DNA from: Leuctra nigra
Taxonomy: Eukaryota; Arthropoda; Insecta; Plecoptera; Leuctridae
Assembly (NCBI GenBank): GCA_934045905.1
Contig: OW203769.1
Span: forward strand, 16,709,705-16,773,704
Reading direction: 5' to 3'
Length of the DNA: 64,000 bases
Shown: positions 1 to 11,714 of the stretch, in pieces
How positions within the stretch are numbered: the first letter of the stretch is position 1
How the letters are laid out: every line of letters starts with the position of its first letter
Made by a program: the position numbers and the translations under genes
Notes under the pieces: generated by a model
What the model was told of the DNA's origin: nothing
Seen by the model: the letters and a program-made list of their open reading frames with translations, nothing else
Database searches by the model: none

Positions 1-137
1 TAAATATTGGATAAACCAGCCAGCTAAAAATACTCAGCTAAAAGCACAGCTAAGATACTTCAAAATGATTGGAAAAGTTGAATTTAGTCCAAAATCTAGT
101 TACCTAATCCAACACACAATTTGACCTTGGTAACACC
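1..137. repeat. Right end of a GGGCC-type MITE (partial)
   Basis: The text ending ACACCGGGCC at about 137 is followed by TTA, the same arrangement as the right end of the better-defined element at 4825-5010 (ACCGGCCC then TTA). The left end would lie before the window, so this is a guess from one terminus only. Confidence 0.3.
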
Positions 138-577
138 GGGCCTTAAAAAAAATTTAAATAATTTAAAAATATAACAAAAATGAAGTTTCAAACCATTTAT
201 TCCCTTTAACGCCACATTTTGTTATTTATATTTCTGACGAACTTAATGGGGTGAATGTTGAGATTATATTTTGTTTATATACAGAATAGCCTCAAAGAGC
301 AACGTGAAATTCTATTATATTTTTTTAATTCATGTATTTCCCATAATTAATGTATTAGTTTTCAACATTTCACTCCTCTGCAAAAACAAGCTGTACGTCA
401 CACGCCGTGTTCCCTGTGTTACGGGATGCATAGAACTGGCTCTGGCTAACATTATCTATACGGGCCGACTCGGCGTGTGACGTCAAATTGTGTTTCATGG
501 ACAGCTACAATCTACCAAACTTTGTAAATTCATTCCTTGAAAACTATTCATCACACAACAAAAATAATACCACATCT
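138..577. other. Intergenic, no gene recognised
   Basis: AT-rich sequence with no coding signal. Its last ~90 bases, together with 1235-1290, are a diverged copy of the repeat at 49,680-49,785, interrupted here by the hAT element at 586-1226. Confidence 0.6.
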
Positions 578-1234
578 GTCTTCAATAGAGATTTAAAATT
601 AACGGTAATTTAAAAAATTATAATATTACCGGTAATATTACTAAAATCTGGTAAAATTGGTAATATTGGATAAAATTAGAGTTTCGGGTACAAAACGATA
701 ATGCATTTAAGAGCTACTTCTCTGCCTATTATGAGTGTATACGACTAATACGATTTTCCATGTTCTTTCATAAGATATTTGACTATATTCTCTTGATAAT
801 ATCATAAGTCATCTTTTATTACCTTCACATAGGCCTAAAACAGTTTTTGTGTTAACTTTATAAGATCCAGTTTAAAATACAAAATGTACACTCGGCCAAA
901 CAAAAATTGAACGTTGACCAAATTTGAATGACTGCTGGTCATGTCCCATAACCAATCAAAGCTTGTTATTATCATTGATATGTGAGGTCACCTACTAGAG
1001 TGAGACAATGAGATCGCTTAGACTGACTTCTGATGGGGCGATTTTACATTTATCAGCCTATCAGATTTATTGAACGTTCAATTTTTGTTTGGCCAAGTGT
1101 ACCTAGTAGTAGATATTAAACAGCAAAAAAAACGGTAATATTACCGTAAAATTGATTGGTAATATTACCGTAATATTACCGGAAATGTTAATATTACCAC
1201 GGTAATATTACCGATTTACATCTCTAGTCTTCAA
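578..1234. mobile_element. hAT MITE with 8-bp TSD GTCTTCAA (element 586-1226)
   Basis: An exact 8-bp duplication GTCTTCAA lies at 578-585 and 1227-1234. The ends are TAGAGATTTAAA and TTTACATCTCTA, an imperfect terminal inverted repeat of the TAG-type seen in hAT elements. The inside is rich in the palindrome GGTAATATTACC and encodes no transposase. A second element (889-1099) is nested within. The diverged paralogous repeat at 49,680-49,785 lacks the insertion. Confidence 0.85.
889..1099. mobile_element. TA-flanked MITE, CACTTGGCC family, copy A
   Basis: Inverted ends CACTCGGCCAAACAAAAATT and its near complement end in GGCCAAGTG; TA flanks both ends. It is nested inside the 586-1226 hAT element. 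Related copies lie at 14,795-14,989, 22,584-22,786 and 30,907-31,066. A Tc1/mariner assignment is inferred from the TA duplication only. Confidence 0.7.
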
Positions 1235-3004
1235 CAACATCTAAACTTTCATAAAATATGTATTATTCTAAAATCTAACTTCCCTATTGCACCTATTCCC
1301 TGCTCAAATGCAGTCCACCTTCCACCATGAACGCGTGTCCACATCTCTGCTAGGAGAACGCGATCAACAGGTGATGAAGCACTCGGATCATGATTGTGTA
1401 CAAAGTCAACAAGCGCGCCGATAATGTATTGGCAACACGATGCAGTGTCAACAGGGAATGTATCAACCCAATCATAGAAGAACTTGACGATGCCGTTTCC
1501 TTAGAGCGTGACGTCATAAACGCGTGGCATCATATCGCAAGTAATGTCAAGGCCGCGTTGTTCAATCAAGAGATTTCACATTTTGCACGCACATTTTATG
1601 ATTTATGACACAGGTTTGATCAAATCAAATCAAAGGTTTGATTCAGGGGTCGGGAACCTTTCTTGGTGAAGGAGCCAATTTCCCCAAAAATAATAAATTA
1701 GATCATAATGGGAGCCGCAGTAGAGGCAATCAAATATACCTAATTCACCGAAAATAATAAATCTTTTTTGTATTTTCCCCGCCGGGCGTTTTTTTTTTTT
1801 TTTTTTTTTTTTAAATTTCAAGAATAAAAGTGATTCTGGGACTCTAAAATGAACAAACTGAATCAAATAATCTTCCAATTGTTGCCCCGCGGGGCGTATT
1901 TTTAGAATTTCAACAATTTAAACGTGATTCAGGGACTCTAAATTGAACCAACTTGATCAAATAACATTCTAATTGTGACCCGCAATGCGTTTTGTTTTCG
2001 AATTACGCCCAGGTGATCCCGTGACAAAGTTAGAAGGATAAGGAAACTGGACGGTCTGATCCAAATACGGTTCTTGGCTGATGAAACGTTGGGGATCTAC
2101 TAACTATAGGTAGTTTGTTAATAAGATGCATTTTTTAATAATGATACGTTATGGTTACGCTAGAGAACAGAACAAAAGACATGATGACAACATTTGGGCC
2201 ACTTCTCTGTCATCACGCATAGGGTAGGAATTATCAGAACATCTCTGACATACATGTCGTATCGACTAACAAGTGATTATCGAGATAATACAGAAGTGAC
2301 GCAAACGCTATAGTGTTTTCCTTGGAAATAGTCCAATAACAATTGGTATAGGGTAGTTGCATCGCCCTGGTTGCTATGGTAACATACCTCAATCATTTTG
2401 TTTATTTTGTTGAGGGGCAATCAATTTTCAATGAGTTAATCGTATTTGAAGCAGTTGATCAAGAAAGACAATAAAAAAGAAAGGGAGAAATAGTATCAAA
2501 TTAAATGAGAAAACTGAATCAAAAAAGTTAATTATTACTTATTTACTGAAAGCATCTGTCCCCCAGTTAAATTTTGGTCAGCTGTGACGTCAGATAAAAT
2601 TGCCTTATAGTTTTCGGTGTTTTATGGCGCATTTGTTGTGGTGCTAACGTGATTCGAGCGATACCACGTGACTAAAAATATAAATCACGTTATTGGCGAA
2701 ACTACTGCACTTAAAGAGTCGGGCGGGAGGGCATTTTTCTCATTCAGTAAGTGATTCTACAACTCACTTTATCAATTTTGACACATTATTGTTGTACCGT
2801 AAAATGTTGACTTTTTTATTTTTGAAAATAAACATATTTACTACGGCCACGATTCAAGCCCCACCATTTACACTACAGACTTCAACGAGGGCTCATTTTG
2901 TTCACAAAGAATAGGCGGATGTCATGACGGCCTCCAAATTTCGATAACTTCATTCCTATTTCGCCAAATCAGTAATATTTGACTCTATAATCCGGTAGTA
3001 CGTT
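1235..3004. other. Intergenic, no gene recognised; fragment of hAT at its centre
   Basis: No supported exon. A 72-codon open frame at 1390-1608 has no recognisable domain or splice context. From 1644 the text CAGGGGTCGGGAACC and about 330 following bases resemble the hAT MITE at 14,516-14,782, but no right terminus is seen. A run of T lies near 1790-1812. The stretch near 2440-2620 resembles 41,250-41,760. Confidence 0.5.
1644..1980. mobile_element. Degenerate hAT MITE fragment (CAGGGGTCGG end)
   Basis: The left terminus CAGGGGTCGGGAACC and the internal motifs GGAGCCAAT, GGAGCCGCAGTAGAGGCAAT and TTGCCCCGCGGGGCG match the complete copy at 14,516-14,782. The right end is not recognisable, so the end coordinate is approximate. 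Confidence 0.55.
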
Positions 3005-4290
3005 ACCCATAAAAAACACTCCGTGTAAAAATGCCAGCCAAGTCTCTTAACTATAAAAAAAATAGAAGAAATCTAAAAATTCAGCACTGAAAAGTAGTGA
3101 TATCAAAAAAAGGGCCAAGTCAAAACTTCATTTTAAAAACCAAAATATACTTGGCGCATCGTGTATATAGTAGTATAGTATATGCCAGAAATTAAATGTG
3201 CCTATACCTATAATGCCCTTAAAAACGATGCGCCAAGTATATTTTGGTTTTTAAAATGAAGTTTTGACTTGGCCCTTTTTTTGATATCACTACTTTTCAG
3301 TGCTGAATTTTTAGATTTCTTCTATTTTTTTTATAGTTAAGAGACTTGGCTGGCATTTTTACACGGAGTGTTTTTTATGGGGATATCAATAATTTTTTTA
3401 GTTTATTTACACAACTTGTTCCTAACTTGTGACTTATTCCTTTAAAAAAATAGGCAATTTCCGAATTGGGTACTACGAAAAATTGTGTTTGGTACTAAAT
3501 ATAAGCTTAAAATGATATTCCATGAAGAATTGCGAAAGCATCGTTCCAATAGGTCCAACCGTTTTCGAGCTATGGTATCACTTCCTTTTTTAAAAATGGC
3601 GGCTGAAATTACTGCCACCTAGAATTTATTTTTATAAATGTTAAGTATCATTATAAGCTTTCTGAATATGTAGTTATTGTAGTAAGAGGTGATTCAAGTC
3701 TGATTCTTCATTTTTATGACGTCATTTCCGGTTTCGGTAATAGTAAATGTATATTTTGACTATTGATATTCCTTAAAGATGACCGTCTGAATCATTTGGC
3801 GATAGTTTTATTCCGATCGGTGTAGCCGTTTTCGAGATATGACGTCACTTCCGGTTTCAAAATGGCGGCTTCCGGTTGGTTTTATAAAAAGGCACCTCAG
3901 ACGCCAAAAGTGCACATGTGGTAAAAATTTCAAGTCAATCGGTTTAGCCGTTTAGGCTGTGGCGGTGATAGCGGTGTTTCGTGATATCATCAGATAGGTT
4001 TTAAAAGGGGTGTAATTTCACTGTTTTCACGGCCCTCTAGCTCGCAAATGGCATAACCTGTTGTTCCCAAATTTGTTATATGGGGTGGGGTGGGCCATAG
4101 CTCGAAATTAAGATATATCGCAACAATGTGAGATTTTTCAATTTTGAGATCCAGTAGGCCGAAAATGCTATGTTGTTGCTTACAGTAAAAGTGTTTGGTC
4201 TGCTCCTCAGTTTATTAGGCATTTACGGTATGTTGAGTGAGTGTGAGTGTACGGTACGACTTGGCTGGGTGGAGCGACCGCTCCACTAGA
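3005..4290 (+). mobile_element. Hairpin-headed element, copy 1 (Helitron/Helentron-like?)
   Basis: The first ~380 bases form a near-perfect palindrome: arms of about 160 bases (3005-3165 and 3222-3384) from CCCATAAAAAACACTCCG to its complement. A 0.9-kb unique body shared with copies 2 and 3 follows. The right end has the perfect hairpin GTGGAGCGACCGCTCCAC, then CTAGA. No protein is encoded. The subterminal motif GACTTGGCTGG near the 3' end is the complement of CCAGCCAAGTC in the left arm. The superfamily is inferred from these ends; no transposase or helicase is present. Confidence 0.75.
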
Positions 4291-4824
4291 TATATTTTTT
4301 TTGTAAAAATTGAAACAAAAAATTAGAAATGGGGGCCGTCAGCCTATAACTAGATATCTATAATGAATATTCTCTGCAAGTTTCGTGTCATTCAATTAAA
4401 CTGTTTTGTATATTCTTGGTCCACAGTAACGTGCATTTTTTAAGTTTGAATACGTCCCGGATTTTTTTTGTGGTGCCCAAAAACGACTAGTGACACTTGA
4501 AATCATATGTTCTAGCTCCCTCTTACGAAATATGAAGAAAAAAATAATTAATACATATCTATCGTCTCATATATTCTCATATTCTGTTCTGCAAATGGGC
4601 TATAATGGCGATGGATGAATGAGTATGATGAATGATGATGAGGCAGATGATTGTGATGAATAGGTAAGGTTGGAAGCTATAATTATAAATAATTATTATA
4701 ATTATAGAATTGATAAACATTAATGCATAATGTGTATCGGATTCCAACCTGTCGCCAAGTATTCCATTAATGCCAAGGTCTCAGCAATTTCCATTACGAA
4801 TCTTTTCAAAGTTACATCAAGTTA
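4291..4824. other. Intergenic, nothing recognised
   Basis: AT-rich sequence without a supported exon, RNA gene or bounded repeat. Confidence 0.5.
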
Positions 4825-5013
4825 GTGGCCATATTACCATTAGTTTAATCTTCAGTTTAGTTAAGCTCCACTGCGGTCAATGTAGCCTGAGGTTAATTTA
4901 AACTGAGGAAATAAGCTCAGGAGTTAAATTGCAGTATGATGGTAATACACCGAGTTTTCTGAAGTCGAGTTTAAGCTAACTTTAGCTTAAACTAATGGTA
5001 AAACCGGCCCTTA
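4822..5013. mobile_element. PIF/Harbinger-like MITE with TTA TSD (element 4825-5010)
   Basis: TTA flanks both ends. The termini GTGGCCATATTACCATTAG and CTAATGGTAAAACCGGCCC are imperfect inverted repeats, with further inner symmetry (AGTTTAA/TTAAACT). The 3-bp TWA duplication and GGCC-type ends suggest PIF/Harbinger; there is no transposase to confirm it. Confidence 0.6.
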
Positions 5014-5181
5014 GCTAGATTTAAAAGTCTGAATTACACAGATAAATGTTTTAAATATGACAAAACCAAGACTCGAGTTTAAATTTTAACTAATTTGGTG
5101 CGTTTTCACGCGATTTGTCAACTATATTTTTAACCTTTTGAAAAAAATGTGACAAAATCATAGCAGCCGGTATATTGTGGA

Positions 5182-5205
5182 GGGGGGGGGGGGGGGGGGG
5201 GGGGT
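5182..5205 (+). repeat. Poly(G) tract
   Basis: A run of about 24 G bases. The exact length is unreliable in most assemblies. Confidence 0.8.
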
Positions 5206-5269
5206 GTTCTATACTTACAACTTTAATTTGTTATTTTTTAATGAATTCACTTATTTCAAGATTATAGAA

Positions 5270-5670
5270 TATAATGTCATTAAAATGGCAATAACGTTAG
5301 AAAAAAACGACAGATCAGTCTTAAAATAGGCAAAAATACCTCAAATGTCGGTCCCAATGACCATGCGAGTTGATCGGTCAATCGGTTAGTTTAAATGTCA
5401 AAAATCACAGAAAAGTCGGGTTTACATTTTAACCAATGGGAGGATTTGGCTGAAACTTTGTAAGATTGGGGACAATATTGGTCGCAATGACATTGCAAAA
5501 TTTCAAATTGATCGAATGAACCAAGCGAAATAATAATAAAAAAAAAATGAACCAATCTCAGGGTCCCGTTCAAAAAACGATCCCAGAGACCACTTAGATT
5601 AACGTTAGTATGTGTGCAAAATTTCAGATCGATTTGTTGTGCGGTTTGACCTGGGCAGTGCAGGCAATAA
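5270..5670. repeat. Interspersed repeat R, copy 1
   Basis: About 400 bases resemble 43,230-43,630 in the same orientation. Shared segments include CCAATGACCATGCGA, CGGTCAATCGGTT and GGTTTGACCTGGGCAGTG. No termini or coding capacity are recognised. Confidence 0.7.
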
Positions 5671-6210
5671 ATGGAAGGTGCCATAAGAGTATACCGTGGT
5701 GACGCTCGCTCAATAACAAGTCCCAATGAATGTCAACAAATACTGTTTGACCATTGAACGCCCTGATAGGTGACACCAGGTTGGGGAGGATTGTCTGGTC
5801 ATTTGTTCGGCTTCTTGCATCGCCCTTGACCGCTCTCGATGACCCATGTCGACCACTGCGGTCGATATCGATATCGATGTTCGTCACGCGATCGGTGACA
5901 GTGACAGTGATATCTCACACGATAACGCACAGCACGCGTGATGCGGTGTTTCAAGGGGAAGAAGTACATTCCATATCCTGCATGTTGCATGCAGTCAGTT
6001 ATGTTGGTATATTATGAAAGTGCTACGTACCTATACCAATAGTAAGTGAGTTTTAATAATATCTTTGCCAATAGTAAAACTATCTTCTTATGGTTGCATT
6101 GAATAATTATCATTTATTTTAGCAAAGTATTCTAGTACTAGTGTTAACAGTAATGAAATGACGCTAAATTACGTATATTTTAATGATATTTTTCGACCCG
6201 TACATTCATA
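5671..6210. other. Intergenic, nothing recognised
   Basis: Several short overlapping open frames on both strands around 5,750-6,020 have no recognisable domain or splice structure. The motif GTGGTGACGCTCGCT near 5,697 recurs at 47,930, suggesting repeat-derived DNA. Confidence 0.4.
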
Positions 6211-7539
6211 TCCCCATAAAAAACACTCCGTGTAAAAAACCCAGCCAAGTCTCTTCAACTATGAAACAATAGAAAAAATCTAAAAATTCAGCACTGAAAA
6301 GTAGTGATATCAAAAAATGGGCCAAGTCAAAACTTAATTTTAAAAACCAAAATATACTTGGCGCATCGTGTATATAAATAATATAGAAGCTTATGCCAAA
6401 AACTAAATATACCTAAATATATATAATATACCTATAATGCCCTTAAAAACGATGCGCCAAGTATATTTTGGCTTTTAAAATTAAGTTTTGACTTGGCCCA
6501 TTTTTTGATATCACTACTTTTCAGTGCTGAATTTTTAGATTTTTTTCTATTGTTTCATAGTTGAAGAGACTTGGCTGGGTTTTTTACACGGAGTGTTTTT
6601 TATGGGGATATCACTAATTTTTTTAGTTTTTTTACCAAACTTGTAACACATATCGGAGCAACAATGACTAATTCCTTTAAAAAAATACGCCATTTCTGAA
6701 TTGGTTACTACGAAAAATTGTGTTGTGTGCTAAATACAAGCTTAAAGTGATATACCATGAAGAATTGCGAAAGCATCGTTCCTATCGGTCCAGCCGTTTT
6801 CGAGTTATGGCATCACTCCAGGTTTTCAAAATGGCGACTGAAATTACTGCCACCTAGAATTTATTTCTATAAATGTTATGTATCATTATAAGCCTTCTGA
6901 ATATGTAGTTATAGTAGTAAGAAGTCATTAAAGTATGATTATTCATATTTATGACGTCATTTCCGGTTTCGGTAATAGTACATTTCTACTTCAGCTATTG
7001 GTATTCCATAAAGATGACCGTCTGAATCATTTGGCGCTAGATTCATTCCGATCGGTCAAGCCGTTTTTGAGATATGACGTCACTTCTGGTTTCAAAATGG
7101 TGGCTGCCGGTTGGTTTTATAAAAAGGCACCTCAGACGCCAAAAGTGCACATGTGGTAAAAATTTCAGATCGACCGGTTCCGCCGTTTAGGCTGTGGCGG
7201 TGACAGCGACGTTTCCTGATATCATCATCATCATCATCATCATCAGATGGAGATAGGTTTTAAAAGGGGTGCAATTTCACTGTTTTTATGGCCCTCTAGC
7301 TCACAAATGTAATAACCTGTTGTTCCCAAATTTGATATATGGGGTGGGGTGGGCCATAGCTCGAAATTAAGATATTTCGCAACAATGTGATATTTTCCAT
7401 TTTTAAGATCCAGTAGGCCGAAAATGCCATGTTGTTGCTTACAGTAAAAGTGTTTGGTCTGCTCCCGGCATTTACGGTTTGTGGAGTGAGTGTGAGTGTA
7501 TAGTACGACTTGGCTGGGTGGAGCGACCGCTCCACTAGA
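6211..7539 (+). mobile_element. Hairpin-headed element, copy 2
   Basis: The same architecture as copies 1 and 3. It starts A|TCCCCATAAAAAAC, has a palindromic head (6211-6608), a shared body with an (ATC)n tract near 7,220-7,245, and ends with GTGGAGCGACCGCTCCAC then CTAGA. Copy-specific bases in the left arm (AAAAAACCCAGCC; AACTATGAAACAATAG) are mirrored in the right arm (GGCTGGGTTTTTT; CTATTGTTTCATAGTT). Confidence 0.8.
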
Positions 7540-8094
7540 TTCTAAATTGTAAAAAATAAATGTGGTTTTGAAAATAACATGGAGAAATTTTCAAAAATAG
7601 TGATGGTATTGAATATTTTTTATTTTTTGTGCTATTTGAAGTGTCACAATAAAAAATTAAATGAATGTAGAAACATTACAATTTATACAACCTATTAGTT
7701 TGTTTAGTTTAATAAAACAATATCTATAGTGTATCGTTTATTGTGTCATTTCGAACAAATCGTTATGATGCTTTTTATATCGTCTTAAATTTGGTTTGTT
7801 TTTGAAATCAATTGAAATCTTAATGACGATTTGTTGATTTATTACTGATTTCGCCTTCTTCTTGTGATTCCGCTTTGATTCGGTCGAATGCAAGTGTTTG
7901 CTAATCTCCTGCACAATGCACACACCTGCCATGTTCAACCCTGGCTCGACAGCCCGGGTTCGATGCTCGGCCGCGCTCTATCGCAACACTTCATGCCTGA
8001 CATCTTCCGTCAGGCACCGTCAGCAGGGGTTCATTTGTAAAATAATTAGAAGGCCTCTCTTTCAAAGTAAAAATTTAAAATAAAGATTGCACTG
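7540..8094. other. Intergenic, nothing recognised
   Basis: AT-rich sequence; no supported exon, RNA or bounded element. Confidence 0.4.
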
Positions 8095-8722
8095 CAGGCG
8101 CATTGAATTTGCACCGACCATGTAGACTTCTTCTATCTTCTTCCTACTGTATATCTATCTTCGGCTCCTTTATCGGCATTCATCTTTCTTTCGTCGTCTC
8201 CTTCTTCATAATCTTATTCTTATGCTGCATTCTTCTTGACACAATGAGCCCAGCTTTCGTTTTTTTATTGTAATTATTTTAAAGTTGTGTTTTAAATTAC
8301 TTAAAAACATTTATTTTGCTTAAAAAAAAACGAATTTTTAAATTTAGAAGAATTTGTATTTATCGTTTTTAATTTTTAAAATATTGTTAAAGTTTGCAAT
8401 AAAACCTTTTTTTAAAAATACATTTTAAAGAATTTTTAAATTTCGAAGAATTTGTATTTATCGCTTTTAATTTTTATAATATTGTTAAAGTTTACATTGA
8501 TGGTTCACATCGATTTTTTTCTTCAAATTTGGGCACAACGTTAGATTTATAGTGGTGTGCTTGGCGGCAGTAACTGGGCGAAATGATTTCTCATGAAATG
8601 AATTTTAAGTGCGAAAAAGTTTTAAAAAAATATATTATTTCTTGGCCCGCTTCTAGATTTCAATCCTTTTAGGTGGGAAGGTGCTTTGACAGTATCTTTG
8701 CATTTTTTTGTTTTTGTACAAC
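8095..8722. mobile_element. Half copy of the 43,688 foldback element
   Basis: It carries the spacer (in reverse orientation) and one arm of the foldback element at 43,688-44,635, including GTGCTTGGCGGCAGTAACTG and the end TTTTTGTACAACAT. The opposite arm is missing, so it cannot fold back. Confidence 0.7.
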
Positions 8723-8731
8723 ATATCCATA

Positions 8732-9215
8732 CTGACAGCCAGGGACGGTTTGGCGCCCCTAGGCTAATTCACATGAGCCCCCGCCCCCCTAAAAATCACT
8801 TGTAATCACAGAAACTTCCTAAAATCTTATGACTAACCCGCGAGAATGAAGGGGTAGACGCAAGGCAGGGCGAGCGCAGGGCTTATTTTTAGAATTTATA
8901 CACTTTTTGATTGAACCTGGGGCGAGGAAATAGCGCCGTTTTTCATAAATCATTGTAATACACCTCAAGCTAGAAACCCTACCTCTTGCCAAGTGGGGGG
9001 GGGTCTCCATATCCTACATTCTATTAAAAAGACTACAGTAATTATTGTCTTGACACAAGTTATACCACATTTTCATAATAATTACTTCTTGTTTATGATT
9101 TGGTATTTTTTTTATCATAATTTGGCATTTATTTGACGCCGCGGCGCCCCCTTGAAGATGGCGCCCCTAGGCTATAGCCTAACTAGCCTAATGGGTAACT
9201 GCCCCTGCTGACAGC
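8732..9215. mobile_element. hAT MITE with TSD CTGACAGC (element 8740-9207)
   Basis: The 8-bp duplication CTGACAGC lies at 8732-8739 and 9208-9215. The ends CAGGGACGGTTTGG and CAGTTACCC...complement (…AACTGCCCCTG) are imperfect inverted repeats; CGCCCCTAGGCTA motifs occur near both ends. Non-coding. Confidence 0.85.
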
Positions 9216-9392
9216 ACAACTAATCGGCTACTACTAATGGATGTAGCTGTGCATTTGATGATATGTGAGTTTCTGACTGACTGCTTATCGCGAGTACCTC
9301 CGCATCGGAAACAAGAGTGCGGTTTGAGAGCGATAAGTTACTTGCAGTGTCAACACATGCTGATAGTGATAGAGTTGAATATGTTTGTGAGA

Positions 9393-10244
9393 GGGTAAAC
9401 TAGGGATGGAGCGAACCTGGATTTTGATATCGACTATCGATATCATTTATATATCGATATATATCGATATATCGATATCGCGATATATCGATATATTGAA
9501 ATATCGAAATATCGATATATTGAAGTATCGATATATTGAAATATCGATATATTGAAATATTGAAATATCGAAATATCGATATATTGAAATATCGAAATAT
9601 CGAAATATTGAAATATCGAAATATCGAAATATTGAAATATCGAAATATCGATATATTGAAATATCGAAATATTGATATATGACAATATTATATTTCGATG
9701 TAGGTATGGAAATATTGATATATCGCATAAATGCCTTAAATGCCTTAAATTGCTCCTAAAAATGATAGGAAATTCAAAAGAAAATTTAAATAGAAATAAC
9801 ACAGCCGTTCCAAAATATAGGGTCACCGGCCAGATAAGAAAGAAATGTGAATAATCTGAGAAATTGTTCTAAAATCTGATAAACGCTGCACTGCAAATAT
9901 GAATTATTTTGCCATAGTAGGTATAAACTTCAATTAAGAATATAGTTGTATCATACGGTAAAGCTTCGATATATCGATATTTCAATATATCGATATTTCA
10001 ATATTTCAATATTTCGATATTTCGATATTTCAATATTTCAATATTTCAATATATCGATATTTCAATATTTCGATATTTCGATATTTCAATATTTCAATAT
10101 TTCAATATATCGATAATTCAATATTTCGATATATCGATATTTCAATATATCGATATTCAATATATTCAGGTATCGATATTTCGATATTTTTTTGATATCG
10201 ATATATATCGATATATCGATATTTTCTCCATCCCTAGGGTAAAC
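9393..10244. mobile_element. hAT MITE built from inverted ATATCGA arrays (element 9401-10236)
   Basis: An exact 8-bp duplication GGGTAAAC lies at 9393-9400 and 10,237-10,244. The ends are TAGGGATGGAG and CTCCATCCCTA. The left half is a degenerate array of ATATCGAAATATTGA-type units; the right half is the same array in the opposite orientation, so the element can fold into a long imperfect hairpin. The middle (about 9,680-9,965) is non-repetitive. Open frames here are artefacts of the array. Confidence 0.9.
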
Positions 10245-10624
10245 CATCGGGTTCTTTTAGAGTCCCTCAGGGAGGGGGCCGACAATGTCTTGTCAAATAC
10301 AACACAGTAAGTCCATTGATACCAGATCGACAACAGTGTCTTGGATTCTGCCTGTAATCTTCCTTCGGGAAGTCAACGATGTATCTGACTGTGCTATTAC
10401 TTTGCACATCGAATAGTCATGTGTCATGCCTGACATTAGTAGTTTATTGCGAGGTTTATTGTTTGCAGCGCTGCTCAGCTAATGCAAGTAAATACACTAT
10501 GAAATGATAATGTTCATATAGATACGTGATTATACATAATCCATCAAATACCTCAGCAGTTACAACATAACATCTATGACTGTTTTACTCTTACAGAACC
10601 AGTTGTTATTGTGATTTGGTACGC
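10245..10624. other. Intergenic, nothing recognised
   Basis: A spacer between two hAT elements with no supported feature. Confidence 0.5.
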
Positions 10625-11695
10625 GGTGTATCCAGGCGCGTAGGAACTTTATTTTGAGTGGGGGGGGGGGGGGGGGGGGGTCAAAATTATCAGGGATCGA
10701 TGAATGTGAGGAAAAAGTAGTTCGTCGTTACAAGGGAGTCTGGGGGTCTCGCCCCCCAAGCTTGCCCCGCAGGGCCTTTTTTGAATTTTTGATACAAAAG
10801 AATCGAATTCGAAGCTATTTTGGCATTCTTATGAAAGAAATTAACCATGTGTGATATGCAATAATCTGTAACTATACTAGGTTAATCCCATGGTATAAGT
10901 ATCTATTATTGCATCATGGGTTAATCCCCATTGGCCCCGCAGGGAAATTTTTGAGTTTTTGATACAAAAGAATCGAATTTGAAGCTATTTTGGCATCATT
11001 TTCAAAGAAATTTAAAAGGTGTGATATATGAAATATTCTCCGGAAAACTTTAGACAAAATGCATTATAATCTGTAAATTTTTATTTGTTAAAATCCCTAA
11101 TAGGCCCACCGGGTATTTTTTAGTTTTTGATAGAAAAGAATCAAATTTGAAGCATTTTTGGCATTCTTGACAAAAAAAAAATTGTGATATTCAATATTCT
11201 TGGAAAAACTTTCGACACAATGCATTATAATCTGTTCATCTTTTTATTTGATAAAATCCCCAATGGCCCCCGCAGGGAATTTTTTGAATTTGTAGTACCT
11301 AAAAGAGAGTCGATGAATCGATTTTGTAATTCCTTTGAAAAAGGTTGCAATAAGCAACAGCAATAAGCAATAATACACATCTGTATGTGTTTTGGTATCA
11401 TATTTTAACTTGTCATATTACATTTTATTCATGAGGATGACACGTTGTACAAATTATTATCATATGAGAGTTATTGTCTCATTGGTTGGAAATAGGTACC
11501 TCTGTTCAATTAGTTTTGCAAAACTTGGGAAAATTTTGAGAATTCAACCTCATAATGGAGCAAATCTGTGCATTTTTGGATCTCTATCAAATTTTTTGTA
11601 TATCTGGGGGTGATATCTGGGGGTGTCAAGATGAAAAGTGGGGGGCTCATTGACCCCAACTCCCCCCCCCCCCTTCCTACGCGCCTGGGTGTATC
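10625..11695. mobile_element. hAT element with TSD GGTGTATC and internal tandem repeats (10,633-11,687)
   Basis: The duplication GGTGTATC lies at 10,625-10,632 and 11,688-11,695. The ends are CAGGCGCGTAGGAA and TTCCTACGCGCCTG. Inside, a unit of roughly 170-190 bases containing GGCCCCGCAGGG and TTTTTGATACAAAAGAATCG recurs about four times. A G-run follows the left end and a C-run precedes the right end. No transposase is seen. The element at 58,059-58,361 has the same termini. Confidence 0.9.
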
Positions 11696-11714
11696 AATTC
11701 AAACAAACACTTGT

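Noticed and set aside
1390..1608. 72-codon frame of reasonable composition
   Set aside because: No domain, start context or splice partners; kept only as a note in the intergenic entry.
5391..6017. Overlapping frames on both strands
   Set aside because: They lie partly in a repeat also found in ABCC intron 20, with no recognisable protein.
7218..7245. (ATC)n tract
   Set aside because: Not independent: it is part of the hairpin-headed element and also present in copy 3.
9443..9826. Ile/Tyr/Asp/Ser-repeat open frames
   Set aside because: Translation of the ATATCGA array in a MITE; not coding.
9480..10200. Regular repeats resembling a CRISPR array
   Set aside because: The units are contiguous and degenerate with no spacers, and the setting is eukaryotic.
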